A stretch of DNA of 64,000 nucleotides from Dactylonectria macrodidyma (GCA_020744425.1 JAGMUV010000032.1:496001-560000), one strand, 5' to 3'. Positions 31,254 through 43,263 are shown, counted from the stretch's first letter. Notes: generated from the letters alone by a model not told the origin. A program made the numbers and translations.

Positions 31254-33466
31254 CCATCCACAACCCCTCTTTCGGCACAACCCCTCTTTCGGCAAGCAAA
31301 ATAAAAAAGCCACCACCAAAAATCACCAACTACGTACATAGAACTAGACCAAATTGATAGAAATGCGTCAAAATCTTCGTTCATAAATAACAAATAGGTT
31401 CATCTATTGTACCCTGGGCTTTTTGACAAGCCGCCCTGATCGCGTGGTGAGTTGGCGGGGTATGGTTTCCTCTCTGACTTCGATGACAGAGCCAGCCTCC
31501 GATTCTGACTCCTGCTCGCTTGAACAGACCGATTCCAGTCCAACAGCCATATTTTGGGTCTCCTCTTCTATTATAGCTTCTCCACCGGATAGGGTCTCCC
31601 CAAGAGTGATAAAACGTTTGTTAGGATTCGGCACCGCCTTCCTCTTCTTCCCTCTTTGCAAGCGAGCCAATTCTTCCTCTAGGCTAGCAATCCTCAGCGT
31701 ATGCGCCGCTAGCGTCTGCTGTTGAGCCTCAAAGCCCTTGGCTATCACGTTGTACCGTCTCCGCGTCTTTGGTGTTTTGTTCAGCCCGAGATCACGAATT
31801 TGACGGCTCGTTTGTGGTGTATCGTCCGAGTCAAAATACGGCGCGGGTTCGGGGGTTGCTCTTGGGTTGCCCTTTGGCCTATCTTGTTGGATTTCTGGAT
31901 GCCTCAGTGCCTTGGTACGTGAGATCGGCCAGTTCCCAGTAACCCCCCAGCCGGAGAGTATGTTCTTCTTAGTCATTCCAACTTGACGCGCCTTGGCGTA
32001 GACCCTGATGAAGTTGACCTTGTCCATTGGAGTGGAATCAGTCAATGAAGCGAACTTTTCCAACTCTCGTCGATATGCGGCTTTGGAGGCATTGAATACT
32101 CCATTGTCAAGTGGTTGGAGTCCATGAGAGCAGTGTGCTGGCAGATAGCAGCAATAAACGTTGTTCAAAAAGCACGTGGCCATCCATTCATCCTTCCGTC
32201 ACTCAGTAGTGAGCTTGAACCGAGGTAAACGAAGAACATACCGTTGCGTGGCTCCCATGACCATCTAAAATGATTAGTCTCGCGTCAGAGTCGTCGGCTG
32301 GCATTGTCTGGGGTAGATAAACTCTTTCAAGCCATTCAACGCCAATGTGGTCGTCAGTCCATCCGTTAGGCGAAGTTATGTAATACCAGTCTGCTATCTC
32401 CTTGAATTCGTCAAGAAACCACTGTTTCTGCAGTTCTTTCCCCTTGAAGATTATGCCTGGAATCAAAGCGCGGCCGTCAGCAGTGATGGCTTCGATAAAT
32501 GAAGTCCAATTCCGAGTTTGTGGTCCTTTGAGAAATGCCTTCCGCTTCGGGTCCGCGCTTCCAACAACCAGGCTATCTAGGCCTAAATAAAGAGAATTAG
32601 TCGGTCGAATTTCAAACACTGGCAAGGAATATAGGTATATGCTTGCCGAAACCAGTCATAATGCCTCCTTCATCAACGTTGACGGTGTTTTCGGGCTTGA
32701 TCCAGCCGTACTGGCCCTCCCTGATATCAAAGTACCAATGAACCGCTTTGGGTGTGAAAGAGTCGAACCTTTTGGCTTCTTGACGTCTACCCATCTTGGT
32801 CTTTAGATCTGCGCGGCGACTGATAAACTTGATCACCCAGTTGCGTCCTAAGTCGGGATGTTCGCCCTGCTGTCTCAGCAGGCCCATGACACAGGCGCGA
32901 ATCTGACTGTGGGACGGAGCGTAGCCCAAGGACTCCTGCCGGAGTATCCAGGCAGCCAATCTATCCTCTTGGTTCTTGGACAAGCGTCGATGAGGGTGGA
33001 TCTGCTCTTTAACGGCCCCGCGGCCGTTAAGTCTGTCGACTAGAGTGCTTCGAGGCACTCCCCGTCTCTGAGCGGCTTGAGGAGGTGAAACGCCATCATC
33101 AGTGACATCCAAGATAGCCTCTGCCATGTTTTCCTCTGTATATTTCCATCGAGGTCTCGACCTAGGCATTTTCTTGTCGTTGTCGCAGACAAAGGTCAAA
33201 AAACACGGGAAAGAGCGGTGAGGAGTTTGATGGTTAAACCAACACTATTTCCATAGCACAGCATGCATAGATCGCGTACCCCGCACAGCCTAAGAGAGCT
33301 AAAGTCGTTAACTCCAATCATTTCTATAATCGATAGAGGCATTGTCCTCTGAGTAGCTATTTACTTTGGTCAATTCTGGTATAAGTGAAGTTGGTGAGTT
33401 TTGGTGAAGCTTTTTTTATTTTGCTTGCCGAAAGAGGGGGTATGCCGAAAGAGGGGTTATGGATGG
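31254..33466 (-). mobile_element. pogo-like transposon 1
   Basis: The inverted ends start CCATCCACAACCCCTC (left, after TA at 31252-31253) and CCATCCATAACCCCTC (right, read inward). Each holds two copies of CCCCTCTTTCGGC followed by an A-rich tract. The right flank reads TG instead of TA, where pogo-like transposon 2 begins. It carries an intact transposase gene on the minus strand. Confidence 0.85.
31404..33169 (-). CDS. pogo-like DDE transposase, three exons (550 residues)
   Basis: Exons are 33169-32647, 32582-32242 and 32192-31404. Intron 1 (32583-32646) uses a GC donor (GGCAAGC) and AG acceptor, at the place where the related copies use GT; intron 2 (32193-32241) is GT-AG. Splicing restores one frame of 550 codons plus stop. 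I chose MPRSRPRWKYTEENMAEAIL as start because the relatives begin at this point; the frame extends ten codons upstream (33199). Seen: psq-type helix-turn-helix at the N terminus, DDE core with VNVDEGG, LIILDGHGSHAT and HGLQPLDNGVF, and a C-terminal coiled coil (IASLEEELARLQRGKKRK). It probably cuts and pastes the flanking element. Confidence 0.88.
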
Positions 33467-35645
33467 TGACCCCTCCACCGGTAAGCAAAAAAAAAAATTC
33501 CCCATACAAAATGCCCAATTTGCATTGCATGGTGCTTGGCCAGATTTGGAGTTGTTTATACAAAACAAGTTGTGTCTTAATGGGAGTTTCATGTTGTTTC
33601 ATATTATGCTACTCTCTTTTACGTTAGGCAAGCGCTTCAGTTGCATGACACTAATGTAAAACGTCCATCAATGCCTCCTCCATAAACAGTCCTCCCCAGA
33701 GCTTATAGAATTTTTATTAACACCAGTCTTCTTTAATCGCCTCAAAAATGCCTGAAATATCCTATACAGAGGATGATATTATTGAAGCAATATTAGATGT
33801 CACAGATAACAGCCTCTCCCAGAACCAGGCCGCCCAGAAGCGCGGCGTGCCTCAGACGACCCTTTCAGACCGATTAAGAGGCGTACCATCAAAGTTTGAG
33901 ATCACCCATCCAGCTCAACTATTATCCAAGTCCCAGGAGTCCAGTTTAGTCACCTGGATACTTCGTCAAGAGGCCTTGGGCTATGCTCCATCCCACAGTC
34001 AAGTTCGCGCCACCGTCACTGCCCTCCTACGACAACAAGGCAGGGAAAGGCCTATCGGTGTGCACTGGCTAGCTAGGTTCATGAAACGGCATTCGTCCAT
34101 AAAGACGAAGATAGGAAAACGTCAGGAGGCGTCGAGGTTCAATTGTTTTACCCCTACCGCCGTCAATTGGTATTTTGATATCCGCGAGAGCGAGTATGGC
34201 TGGATCAAGCCTGAGAACACTGTTAATGTTGACGAGGGCGGTATTATGGCTGGATTCGGTGAGTATTTGACGTTTTTCTCATTTGAATAACTAACCAGCT
34301 GCCAATATAGGGTTGGATTCCTTAGTTATCGGCAGTAGCGTCCCCGATAGGAAGGCCTTCCTCAAAGGCCCTCAGTCCCGCGCTTGGACTAGCTTTCTCG
34401 AAGCCGTTACTGCAACTGGCCGTCTTCTGAAGCCTGGGATTATCTTTAAAGGCAAAGAGCTTCAACAACAGTGGTTTATCGATGAGCTCAAGGAGGTGGC
34501 CGACTGGTATTATATCACGTCCGACAATGGCTGGACAGACAACCATATCGCAGTCGAGTGGCTCAGGGAGGTCTATCTTCCCCAAACACAACCGGAAGAT
34601 GAGTCTGACGCGAGGCTTATCATATTAGATGGTCATCGAAGCCATGTATCTGTGGGTATCTGCCTGTTCCGAACCTTCCGAATCAAAAATGTCGCTGACT
34701 GTAAATCCAGGATGAGTGGATGGCTACGTGCTTTTTGAACAACGTGTATTGCTGTTACCTGCCAGCTCACTGCTCCCACGGCCTACAACCACTTGACAAC
34801 GGCGTATTCAATGCATCCAAGGCTGCCTATCGCAAAGAACTCCAAAAACTGACAAGCCTGACTGATTCTGCACCGGTGGACAAGGTCAACTTCATCAAGG
34901 CCTATGCCAAAGCCAGGGAACTGGGTATGACGAAGAAAAACATCCTTTCGGGCTGGAGAGTAACTGGAAACTGGCCGATATCTCGACGGAAAGCGCTCAC
35001 ACATCCTGAAATCCAGCCAGACAAGAAGGAAACGACGCCCGCATCAGACGGCCACAGAGACGGGCAAGTCGACTCTGATAATACGCCAAAGACCAGCCGT
35101 CACATCAGGGATCTGGGGAAGAACAAAAGCCCTTCAACACGACGGCGGTATTCTGTTATATCGAAAGGTTTTGAAGCGCAAGAGTACAAGATCGCCTCGC
35201 TAAGCTCAAGAGTAACCAGTCTAGAAGATGAAGTCGGGCGGTTGAGCAGAGGCAAGAAGAGAAAGGCGATACCGAATCCCAATAGGAAGTTCATGACACT
35301 AGCCGAGGCTCTAGTGGCCGGTGACACTATTTCAGAGCTAAACCAAGCAGCTGAAGAGACAGAGGTTGTTGAGGAAGTGATCGAGTTGGGAGGAGTGGAA
35401 GATGATGAGGGTTCAAATTCGAACGCGGAAGAGTTACTAGTTATACGGACCCGCGCAGGCCGTGCTGTTAAAAGACCAAGAAAATATTAAAACACATTCA
35501 ATTCTAATTTGAATACTTAAATAAGCTTATTATTGCTAATTTTGTCAAGTTTTCTTTATGAGGTTGAAAAAATGCATTTTGTATGGGGAATTTTTTTTTT
35601 TGCTTACCGGTAGAGGGGTCTTACCGGTGGAGGGGTACTGCATGG
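33467..35645 (+). mobile_element. pogo-like transposon 2
   Basis: The right end carries two CCCCTC(C/T)ACCGGTAAG units, then CATGG before TA (35646-35647). The left end, directly against transposon 1, retains only one such unit followed by the same A-rich tract and TTCCCCATACAAAATG. The left border therefore overlaps or lost part of its repeat. The transposase is intact. Confidence 0.78.
33748..35490 (+). CDS. pogo-like DDE transposase, three exons (543 residues)
   Basis: Exons are 33748-34258, 34311-34651 and 34711-35490. Both introns (52 and 59 nt) are GT-AG and sit exactly where those of the copies at 3826 and 31404 lie; exon 2 is 341 nt in both intact copies. The protein starts MPEISYTEDDIIEAILDV (helix-turn-helix) and has the DDE core VNVDEGG, LIILDGHRSHVS and HGLQPLDNGVF. 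It ends with a coiled coil (SLSSRVTSLEDEVGRLSRG) and a basic tail. It is a different family from transposon 1, judged by protein and terminal-repeat divergence. Confidence 0.88.
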
Positions 35646-35647
35646 TA

Positions 35648-37438
35648 CATTTCAACTTATCCACAGGCACCTTCGCCCCTTTGACCACACCAAAGTTGAC
35701 GAGACTGCACCACTTCCGAGGGTATTCCAAGGCGTTGAAGAGTGGTCTGAGCATATACAAGCCGTATCCATGCAACTATTCCGGCCTGGGTCCCACCTAG
35801 CTATCGATGAGTGCATAATCCGCTATACGGGCAGAAGTGACGCCATCACGACTATCAAAAGCAAGCCCGACCCCGTGGGCTTCAAGATTTGGGCCATGGC
35901 CCAGCTGGGCTTCTTTATTCACTGGCTATGGCATATCAAAGATGCGGAACACGGCGCCGTTGGCGTTGAAATTTCAACACAGATATTATCATCACAACCC
36001 TCACAACCCTCACAAGCCCGGCCTAGGAAGAGAAGGAAGGCCTCAGTCAAGGCCGCAGAGAAAACCCCTGATATAGAAGACGACGATGAAGCAGTGAATT
36101 CGACCCAAGCCGTCGTTATTGGCCTTACAAAAACACTGCCAAAATCGACATATCACGTATTTGTTGTTGGATAACTCAGGTATCCTGCTGTTATAGCAAT
36201 TGCTCTTTCGGGCGGGTGAGACGTCAAAACCGTGATGGTTAACTTGGTGTTTTACTTGATGTCTAAAGAACAGAATCTAGGCTAGGTAATAGGGCCACGA
36301 AGTGGCCCTATATCTAGCAGGGAGGCACCTGCACGTGCCCTTACAGCTGTTACTAGCTGTGGTCTACACACGTGGGTGCCTACGATCCTGGCGCTAGCCC
36401 TGGCAGTGTTAGTGATATTCCAACATTTGTGGATAACCTCTTCTCATCCCCACCTCTCTTCCGCAACCTCCGCAAACAGGGCTACGGGGCCACTGGCACA
36501 GCTCGTACGAATAGCGGCATCCACGAGGAATTAGTGAGGGATAAGAACGATGACGGCAAGGTAAAAAAAATGTACGAATTTAATGCGGTCAAGGCGATAC
36601 CAACCCCTGACAACCAGGTACTAACTTCAGATACTTTTGGCTGAGAACCCCCCACTAATTCGTCTTCGTGCTATAACCGTAGGTCAACCAAATCGCTTGG
36701 AAGGACAACAAGCTTGTGTTATTCTTATCTACCGTGTTCACCGGTGCCGACGATGAGCGTGTCATCCGACAGAGAAAGAAGCCGTCATCCAAGAAGTCAG
36801 AGGCCAAGCCGATACGCCTTTTTTTTGGTAACGAAGCTATCAAAATGATCAACATACCGGCAGTAGCTGCTGCTTATAACGACGAGATGAACCACGTTGA
36901 CCGTGGTGACCAATTGAGGTCATATTATAAGTATGATCATGCCCTACGCCGTGGTGCATGGCAGGCACTAGCCTGGACCTTCCTCCTTGATGTGGCCCTT
37001 GTTAACAGCTATGTTGCTCAACTTCACGGGCAGCCAAAGTGGAAGAGATACGCGAATCACAGGCAGTGGCGAGAGTGCATTTACAACGAATTGTTCAACG
37101 CCTACGGTCATGACAGTCAGGCAAGGCAGCTTTACCGAGCAGGAGACGAGCGTGATCTACAGGATGCCGAATTACAGCGTAAACACGTGGACCGGGAGAT
37201 CAATTTTGTCAACCGTCATGTCAAATCAGACTGCCTAGCCTGTCAAGGGTGTCGGCAGGGGCAGCTGAGAACAAATGCCTGGGAATGGAGCCCTCTTACG
37301 GAGGTCAGCGGCAATGAGGAAAAAAAGGAGAGGAAGCGGCCTAAGGTGCGTAGTCAGACCACCTTCGGATGCCGTATCTGTGATGTTGCGATATGTCAAA
37401 GCAAATATTGCTGGGACTTCTATCACCACCTAATTTAG
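35648..37438 (+). pseudogene. piggyBac-like transposase, 5'-truncated and split by a solo LTR
   Basis: Coding starts abruptly after the TA of pogo-like transposon 2 (FQLIHRHLRPFDHTK) and continues HLAIDECIIRYTGRS (first catalytic Asp) to STYHVFV. A solo LTR with duplication TTTGT interrupts here; removing it restores VFVDNLFSSPP (second Asp). A GT-AG intron follows (36618-36682), then VNQIAWKDN, NHVDRGDQLRSYYKY (third Asp) and a Cys-rich C-terminal finger (CLACQGCRQG, CRICDVAICQS). The N-terminal third is missing. The closest relative in the window is the fragment at 51146. Confidence 0.85.
36165..36425 (+). repeat. solo LTR, family C
   Basis: It runs TGTTGGATAACTC...GATATTCCAACA, 261 bp, with a TTTGT duplication on both sides. 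Removing it and one duplicate rejoins the transposase frame exactly. The TGTTGGA/TCCAACA ends resemble Copia-type LTRs. Confidence 0.9.
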
Positions 37439-37617
37439 CATGGGAATTTGTACCTTTTATTTCGTGCATTTTAATTGGCCATATCCCCTCATCGTTACCA
37501 CAGTGGAGGTCCGCACGCACTCAGGAGATAGGTCAAGAGTCCATGAACCGGTCAGATACCCGGTATAATGTCCGGCGCGAGGGCCAGACACTCAGGTCAA
37601 GAGGGCAGCCCCCTTAG

Positions 37618-38529
37618 CAGGGTGGTCATCGATACATATATCGATTTATATCGTCAATCAATATCATATCGACCCCCTATCGATATCAAATCGATATCGA
37701 CGATATCGATTTTCAGCACAGCGGAGACTGAACCAGTCATTTCCCCGGGCAACACCACACGAATATCACAATTTCGGGATAAAATCATTAATTTAGGGTT
37801 GCCAAGGACAACCCGCTTACACAGAGCAGGTATTCAATTCATACTGTACAGTACCAGAAGTCGCCCCCCGTTGATGTACCGGCCCGTACCAATATATTAG
37901 GTAAGGGACCCCTGTGACGGTCAAGGTTCCCAACGTAGTAAACCGTAACCCGACTGGTTTATGTTGGCAGCTGAAACGGGGCGTAACGTACTGAGCGTGG
38001 GGTGGCGAATCGCGTCTGATAATGTCAAGAAGTATTCTTGAGTAATCAAATTGTATTGAAAGCTGGAGAGCTATCTGGACATAGGGAAGTGGGAATGAGT
38101 GAAGCTATATATACTATTCTAGTCTGCTTGGTCGATCGTGGCCGAACGTGCTCTTGTTCGGCCTGTTCGACCATTTAAGGTTAAGGTTTCAATGGGAGCG
38201 ATGGAGCGTTGCTCCCTCGTTCCCATCGCTCCTGTCGCTCCATCGCTCCTGTCGCTCCATCGCTCCTTCCCTGATTCGCCCGTAAGGCTGACTCATCAGC
38301 CTCGCCGCTTGGTTCTCAACAGGTCCAAGGGTTTTGCCACCCTTCGCCACTTGGTCTTGGACGCCTTAGCTTGGGTCGTGACAACCCCCAGCTCCGAGAA
38401 TACTTTCGCCCACCACAGTACGTGCCTTAAAATATGGACGAGGAGGTTCAGGAAAATCGTCTCGACGATATCGACCCATCGATATCGATATCGTATGGTA
38501 TCGTATCGACCGTATCGATGACCACCTTG
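37618..38529. mobile_element. hAT-type MITE carrying a solo LTR
   Basis: The ends CAGGGTGGTCATCGATAC and, inverted, CAAGGTGGTCATCGATAC are flanked by 8-bp duplications CCCCTTAG/CCCCCTAG (one mismatch). The CA(G/A)GG start and 8-bp duplication are hAT features. The subterminal parts are full of ATCGAT/CGATATCG palindromes (37625-37715, 38455-38525). Without the LTR it is about 440 bp and non-coding. Confidence 0.75.
37913..38383 (+). repeat. solo LTR, family A
   Basis: TGTGACGGTC...GTCGTGACA, 471 bp, duplication ACCCC on both sides. An internal tandem repeat (CGCTCCATCGCTCCTGT) has more units here than in the other two copies. Confidence 0.9.
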
Positions 38530-40039
38530 CCCCCTAGTTCGACTATGCTAGGAGTTGCGGCTGACATCTTCTGGCAGTGCGATCGTCATATACATAGCGG
38601 ACAAGATCCTCCAAACTCGGGGATGAACGCAGATGCCGAGACGGTCCAGTGCCCCAGCTCGTGGACCAATTGTGAGCAAGCAAGCTCGATTAACGAACCC
38701 TTACAGCATGTGCAACTGCAGGGTGAGGTGGAGAATCCATTCGCGACGTAGAATGATAAAAAGTGACGGATTAGTGGCTGTTTTTGCATGAAAAAGCAGG
38801 GTTACAGAGTGACCTCCCATGGTTCTGTGGCACGGGACGCGGGGACCTCAAGAATTACGGCCAAGAAAACATCCTTTCCCTGGACTGGAGTGACTTGTCC
38901 TAGAGGTGGGTAGCTCTGAAGTTCCGCAGGGGCTACAGAGTTCGATAGCTTATCAGGGAAGTTCCGCAGGGTTCAGATACAGATCATCAGACACTGTGCG
39001 TAGATCTCGATGCGGAAACTTCCGGAGCTGCGCCATTGGCTGCTTATCCCGACGCGCTAACTTAGGTTTCAAGTATGTCTCGCCTTTTGCTACTTTAAGG
39101 AGTATAGAACACATCTCAACATAGGACAGCTCTGGTAGAGTTTCTTTTCGGCTTGATTGTTTTTTCTTTCTCAATCTCTACTGCTTGGACGCGGACATCC
39201 GACACAATATCATCTCATTCTGCGTATTTCAGTGCAATCCGCTTCCCCATGCCGGCGGAATATGACGAATATTAATCAAGGAAATCAAGGTCTCCTGAAG
39301 CTTCACGAAGTAGTGGACAAGCTGGGGCTGTCATCTCTCTAGCTCATCTCTCTGGTAAAATGCACATGAAAACTCTTTTCAAAGACAAATGTCATTACGG
39401 CTCTTTAGTTCTTGGGTCCAGAACACACCTCTAAGCCTCTTTCTTGAAGGTTTTGGCTAGTCACACTAGATCAGTGTTAAAGCTATTTGATTTCACATGT
39501 CGACTCGTCCCTACTTAGTGATGACACTGTAGGATCTCTGTTGGCGGTCTCCAACTAGCATCTGTACGACCAAAGTTCCGATGCTTCCCAGTAGGGGAAG
39601 GGAGTGGGCAAGATCACTTTTAAGCTTCCTTGGTCAGCAGAAGTTCGCTGCCTGCCGTCCGTGGTTCGCTTGACAGGCTGCAATGGATGGCGCACCTCCC
39701 CCCATCTAGCTGCAAGTAGCTTCAGCAGCGCGCTGCCCGCACAGGTCTTGGATCCCGTCATTAACACAAGGACCACACACGCAGTCCCTGTTGTGGCTAC
39801 TTCTCAGCCCCCAGGCGTCAAGGTGTCCTCGGCAAGCTTCATCTTCCACATTTCTCTCTCTTTACCTCCCCTGCTCCCCGTTGCCCATAATCATTAAGCA
39901 ATAAGAAGAGCCAACCTTACTCAGCCTTCACATCTTTTTCCTCACTCCGGTTCTTTCGCCTCTCTGACTTCTCTTTCTTAAGTGAGTGCCGCTTGTTTAC
40001 GAAGGTTGTGTTATGACAGGAGTGCGAGGGCCTGTGACA
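38530..40039. other. intergenic; upstream region of the cupredoxin gene
   Basis: No convincing gene. GAAGTTCCGCAGGG occurs twice at about 38919 and 38960. The last 200 bp are CT-rich, as in fungal promoters and leaders. Confidence 0.4.
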
Positions 40040-41413
40040 ATGTTACCGAAACACCATCTGGTACTATTTGCCCTCGTTAGATTTTGGGCTCGGACGACCA
40101 CCCAGGCTGTGGTACCGTCGACGACCGAGGCGCCCTCGACGATGTCGGAGGAATCGGCGACCAATACTGCTACTGGAACAGGAGTTACAACGCACACTAT
40201 CAACGTTGGAGCAGTTAGTCGACTCACATATCAAGATCTCGGCCCATATTAACCATGGTATAGGCTGGACACAAGTTTAGTCCCAATGATATCAAAGCCG
40301 ATGTCGGAGATATCCTCGAATATCGGTTTTATCCCGATGCGCACTGGGTGATTCGAGGAGACTTTGATTATCCATGCATCCCATATGAGTATGTTGGTTT
40401 GGACAGGACAGGCTTCTCAAGCGGCCGCCAGCCCGTCAAGGCTATCACCGATGATGTGAGTGGCTGAGAGCTTCAATACCCTGAGTTGGCAGCACTGACC
40501 CCACCAGGCTCCCCGATTCCGTGTGAGAGTTAACAACACCAACCCGATCTTCTACTACTGCGGTGCTCCGGGATCTTGTGTCAGGTACCATATGATGGGT
40601 GTTGTGAATCCCGTACGCCCAACCATTCAAACTCTCATACACCCTGCTAACAACAAGTGTAGTCGAGGAATGAGACCCTTGACGGCTGGTTGGAAAAGGC
40701 AAATGACGTGGACACCCAACTAACACCCGGCGAACCTTTTCCAACCGAAGAAGGCTTCAAGACTTCAACTACATCTGCAGCTCCCGACTCAACCACATCT
40801 GCAACCCCCGACCCAACCGGCGGCTCCTCGAACAATCCAGGTGATGAGAACGGCCACAGCCACGGTCTCAGCGCCGGCGCAGTTGCTGGCATTGCAATTG
40901 GTGGCGCGGCCGTCCTCATTCTCACTATGGGAATCATCTACCTCTGTGGCAGACGTGGTGGCTTCGACAAGGCATATCGCAAGACCTTCGGCGGCAGCGC
41001 CGTTCTTACCTATCCCAAAGGCGCACCACCTGTTGTTGAAGCTGAGGTCGGCTCGCCGAACGCTGCGGCTCAGGGTATCTGGGTGTACAAGCCTATGGCT
41101 CCCAAGGCTAGCAGCTCCGGTCAAAGTCCTCGCACTAGCTCGCCGCTTACGCCTGTCTACAACTTCCCGCAAGATGTTAAAATGATGTCGCAAGACAGAA
41201 GTAGCCTGAATACACACTGGTAAGATCCCACTCCCCAATTCAACCCTCTGGATACTTGCGAACGAACGCAGCGTCCCTAACTCCGAGTACCTCACAACTC
41301 CCCCTTCGTCGGGACCACCAAAAGAGGAACTCATCGCATCAGCTGAGCTGCCTGTGCAGAAACTCGCCGAACCAGCAGCTGAGCTGCCTGCCTCTGCGAA
41401 CATAGGGGGCTAG
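40040..41413 (+). CDS. membrane-anchored cupredoxin-like extracellular serine-rich protein, five exons
   Basis: Exons are 40040-40213, 40264-40455, 40508-40612, 40663-41219 and 41272-41413. The four GT-AG introns (50-52 nt) all keep frame and give 389 residues. The N terminus is a signal peptide (LVLFALVRFWA), followed by a Ser/Thr-rich stretch and a cupredoxin domain: HTINVGAAGHKFSP with a ligand-type His, PRFRVRVNNTNPIFYYCGAP with the ligand-type Cys, then CVRYHMMGVVNP with His and Met. These are type-1 copper ligands in the family. A Ser/Thr/Pro linker leads to one membrane helix (AGAVAGIAIGGAAVLILTMG, about 228-247), a basic CGRRGG stop and a cytoplasmic tail. The last exon encodes NSEYLTTPPSSGPPKEEL and ends ANIGG. 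A start at 40013 would add nine residues. Role: cell-surface copper protein, exact function unknown. Confidence 0.9.
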
Positions 41414-41783
41414 CCTTTGCCGATATGTAGTACAAAGTAGGCAAAAACATCCATGCAAGCGGGTGATGAGACAGAGTATCAGCCTTCGAAGTAAGACTTA
41501 GGCTCAACTCTTGGCATTAATCAGCTTGCATTGAAAGCAGGTGATAGCAGGTTGTCAGAAAAGTCAAGGTATATGGAGTTGATTTTCTTCATGTTTAGGA
41601 GGTGAAGTGCTTATTTGATGAGGTGGATAAGGACTATTAGGATGTATGAACAGGCGTTTATGTTTTATTATTTTATATTTGTTATGATAGTATGCACTTG
41701 TGTGTATAGTAAAGTCCTAACTGCAAGTTCTTAAATGACTTTTACTAGAGTTCATGTACAAACCCTACCCGTTGGCATTGTGG
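41414..41783. other. intergenic, no gene recognised
   Basis: The 3' region of the cupredoxin gene followed by AT-rich sequence up to the inverted repeat of the next element. Confidence 0.4.
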
Positions 41784-42116
41784 TACGGTCGCACATTACC
41801 ACATGGGTGACATAACCCTTTTGGGAAGCCTCAACCATGTTGAAATACTTAGTAATTTTGTGCCCCCTTGCAAGACTACAATACCGCACACTATCCGGAA
41901 GGTATCTCTTCATTTAGATGGCATCTCCACCAGGGAATATATCGTGATAATTCCTGGTGACGCGTCACGATTCTTCCACTCACACATCCACACCAGCGTC
42001 AATACCCAGCCCATCGCCACCCCATAGCTATTATAGGCTATCCCCATCCATTCCCCAAGTAGCCTCGGGTCTATCCATCATGAGATTGTGCGACTGACCT
42101 TGCCTTGTACGTAGAT

Positions 42117-43263
42117 ATGCCCGATCACGTCCTATCGCAGACATGTCCCGATGTTCCGAAGACCGTGGCCCCTAAATCGTACCAAAGGAGCCACGATTTC
42201 ATCCGCGATAGCCACCCAGGGTCGAATCTGTGTCCATATTGCGGGAGACGTTGGCCCATGAGTATCTCCATCCTCGACAGCTTGCCAGTCCCGTTTCGAG
42301 ACGTTGAGACAGCTTCCACCTCCTCCACTATACAGTCTATCGACCTAACAGCCTCTGATCGTTCCACGCCCTCACAGACGATCTTCACCGGCTCTGGAGA
42401 CGGCCCTGGCCGTATCCTCGCAGCATCGCGGCCCTCCGCCGTGTATCGAGATGCCAAACTTACCGGTACCCAGAGTCGGATCGCGAGGGGCATGAGGGCG
42501 AGCTCGTCGCAACTCAGTGAGGCTGTGACTAAACAGAGCCAAAACAAGAGCAGACGGAAGATCTCGATGCGTCTCACCGTCTTCCTTGCGCGGCCTGACC
42601 CATGGGAAATACTAGACGAAGACGAGGAGCCCCAGTGGTCCCTGGCTAGAGAGCTGCTGAAGGTCGCTTTGCGCCCCCTTCGTCGACGAGGAACCATCTT
42701 TACCTGTCCACTTCTGGTTCGACAGCATCTTCTTCCCTCAGTTCAAGGACAAGCCTGCCCTCTCTTCTGTTCTTCAATTCGACAAGAGACTCGTTCAGAA
42801 CGCCCATATTAAAGAGGGTATCACGGAGCTGAGCGACCTCGACTGGGAGAGACAGACAGTCTCCGAGCTTTTCGGCGAGGACTGCCCTTTCCGTTTCAGT
42901 AAAACAGAGGGCAGATATCTCCGTTTCCTTGTTTTCTACGAGCCATTGCCTCGTCGACCACAAGTCCCGGCCCCTCGTCATATCAAGACGCCGAGGTCAG
43001 CCGTAAAACCGTTCAAAAAGGAGAAGGGAATCAAGAAAGAGTTAGTCAAGACCGAGGTGAAGGTACAGCCAGCCTTGTTAATCGGGAGCGAGTTCAACTC
43101 GCCCTCCTTGAGCCCCTCTCTGAGCCCAGTTCTACCTCCTTCGAGAGCTAGCGCAGAAGACCAGATCGAGGTTATTACTAGCGACGTGGACGAGACCCCG
43201 CGCGGGTCAGAAACGAGCTCGAGACTCTATAAGCTCAGCACTCTCGGTAGAGGCAGAGGATAA
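42117..43263 (+). pseudogene. unknown accessory protein of the two-gene element, frameshifted
   Basis: The first part (start at 42117, MPDHVLSQTC) has a CPYCGRRW finger-like motif and a Ser/Thr-rich middle, reading to about 42660. The same protein appears to go on in another frame from about 42680: PSLPVHFWFDSIFFPQFKDK, then WERQTVSELFGEDCPFRFSK, ending with a Lys-rich and acidic Ser-rich tail (stop 43261-43263). One frame change is needed; a short intron was sought but no fitting splice pair was seen. I do not recognise the family. Its place opposite the integrase suggests an accessory transposition protein. Confidence 0.5.
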
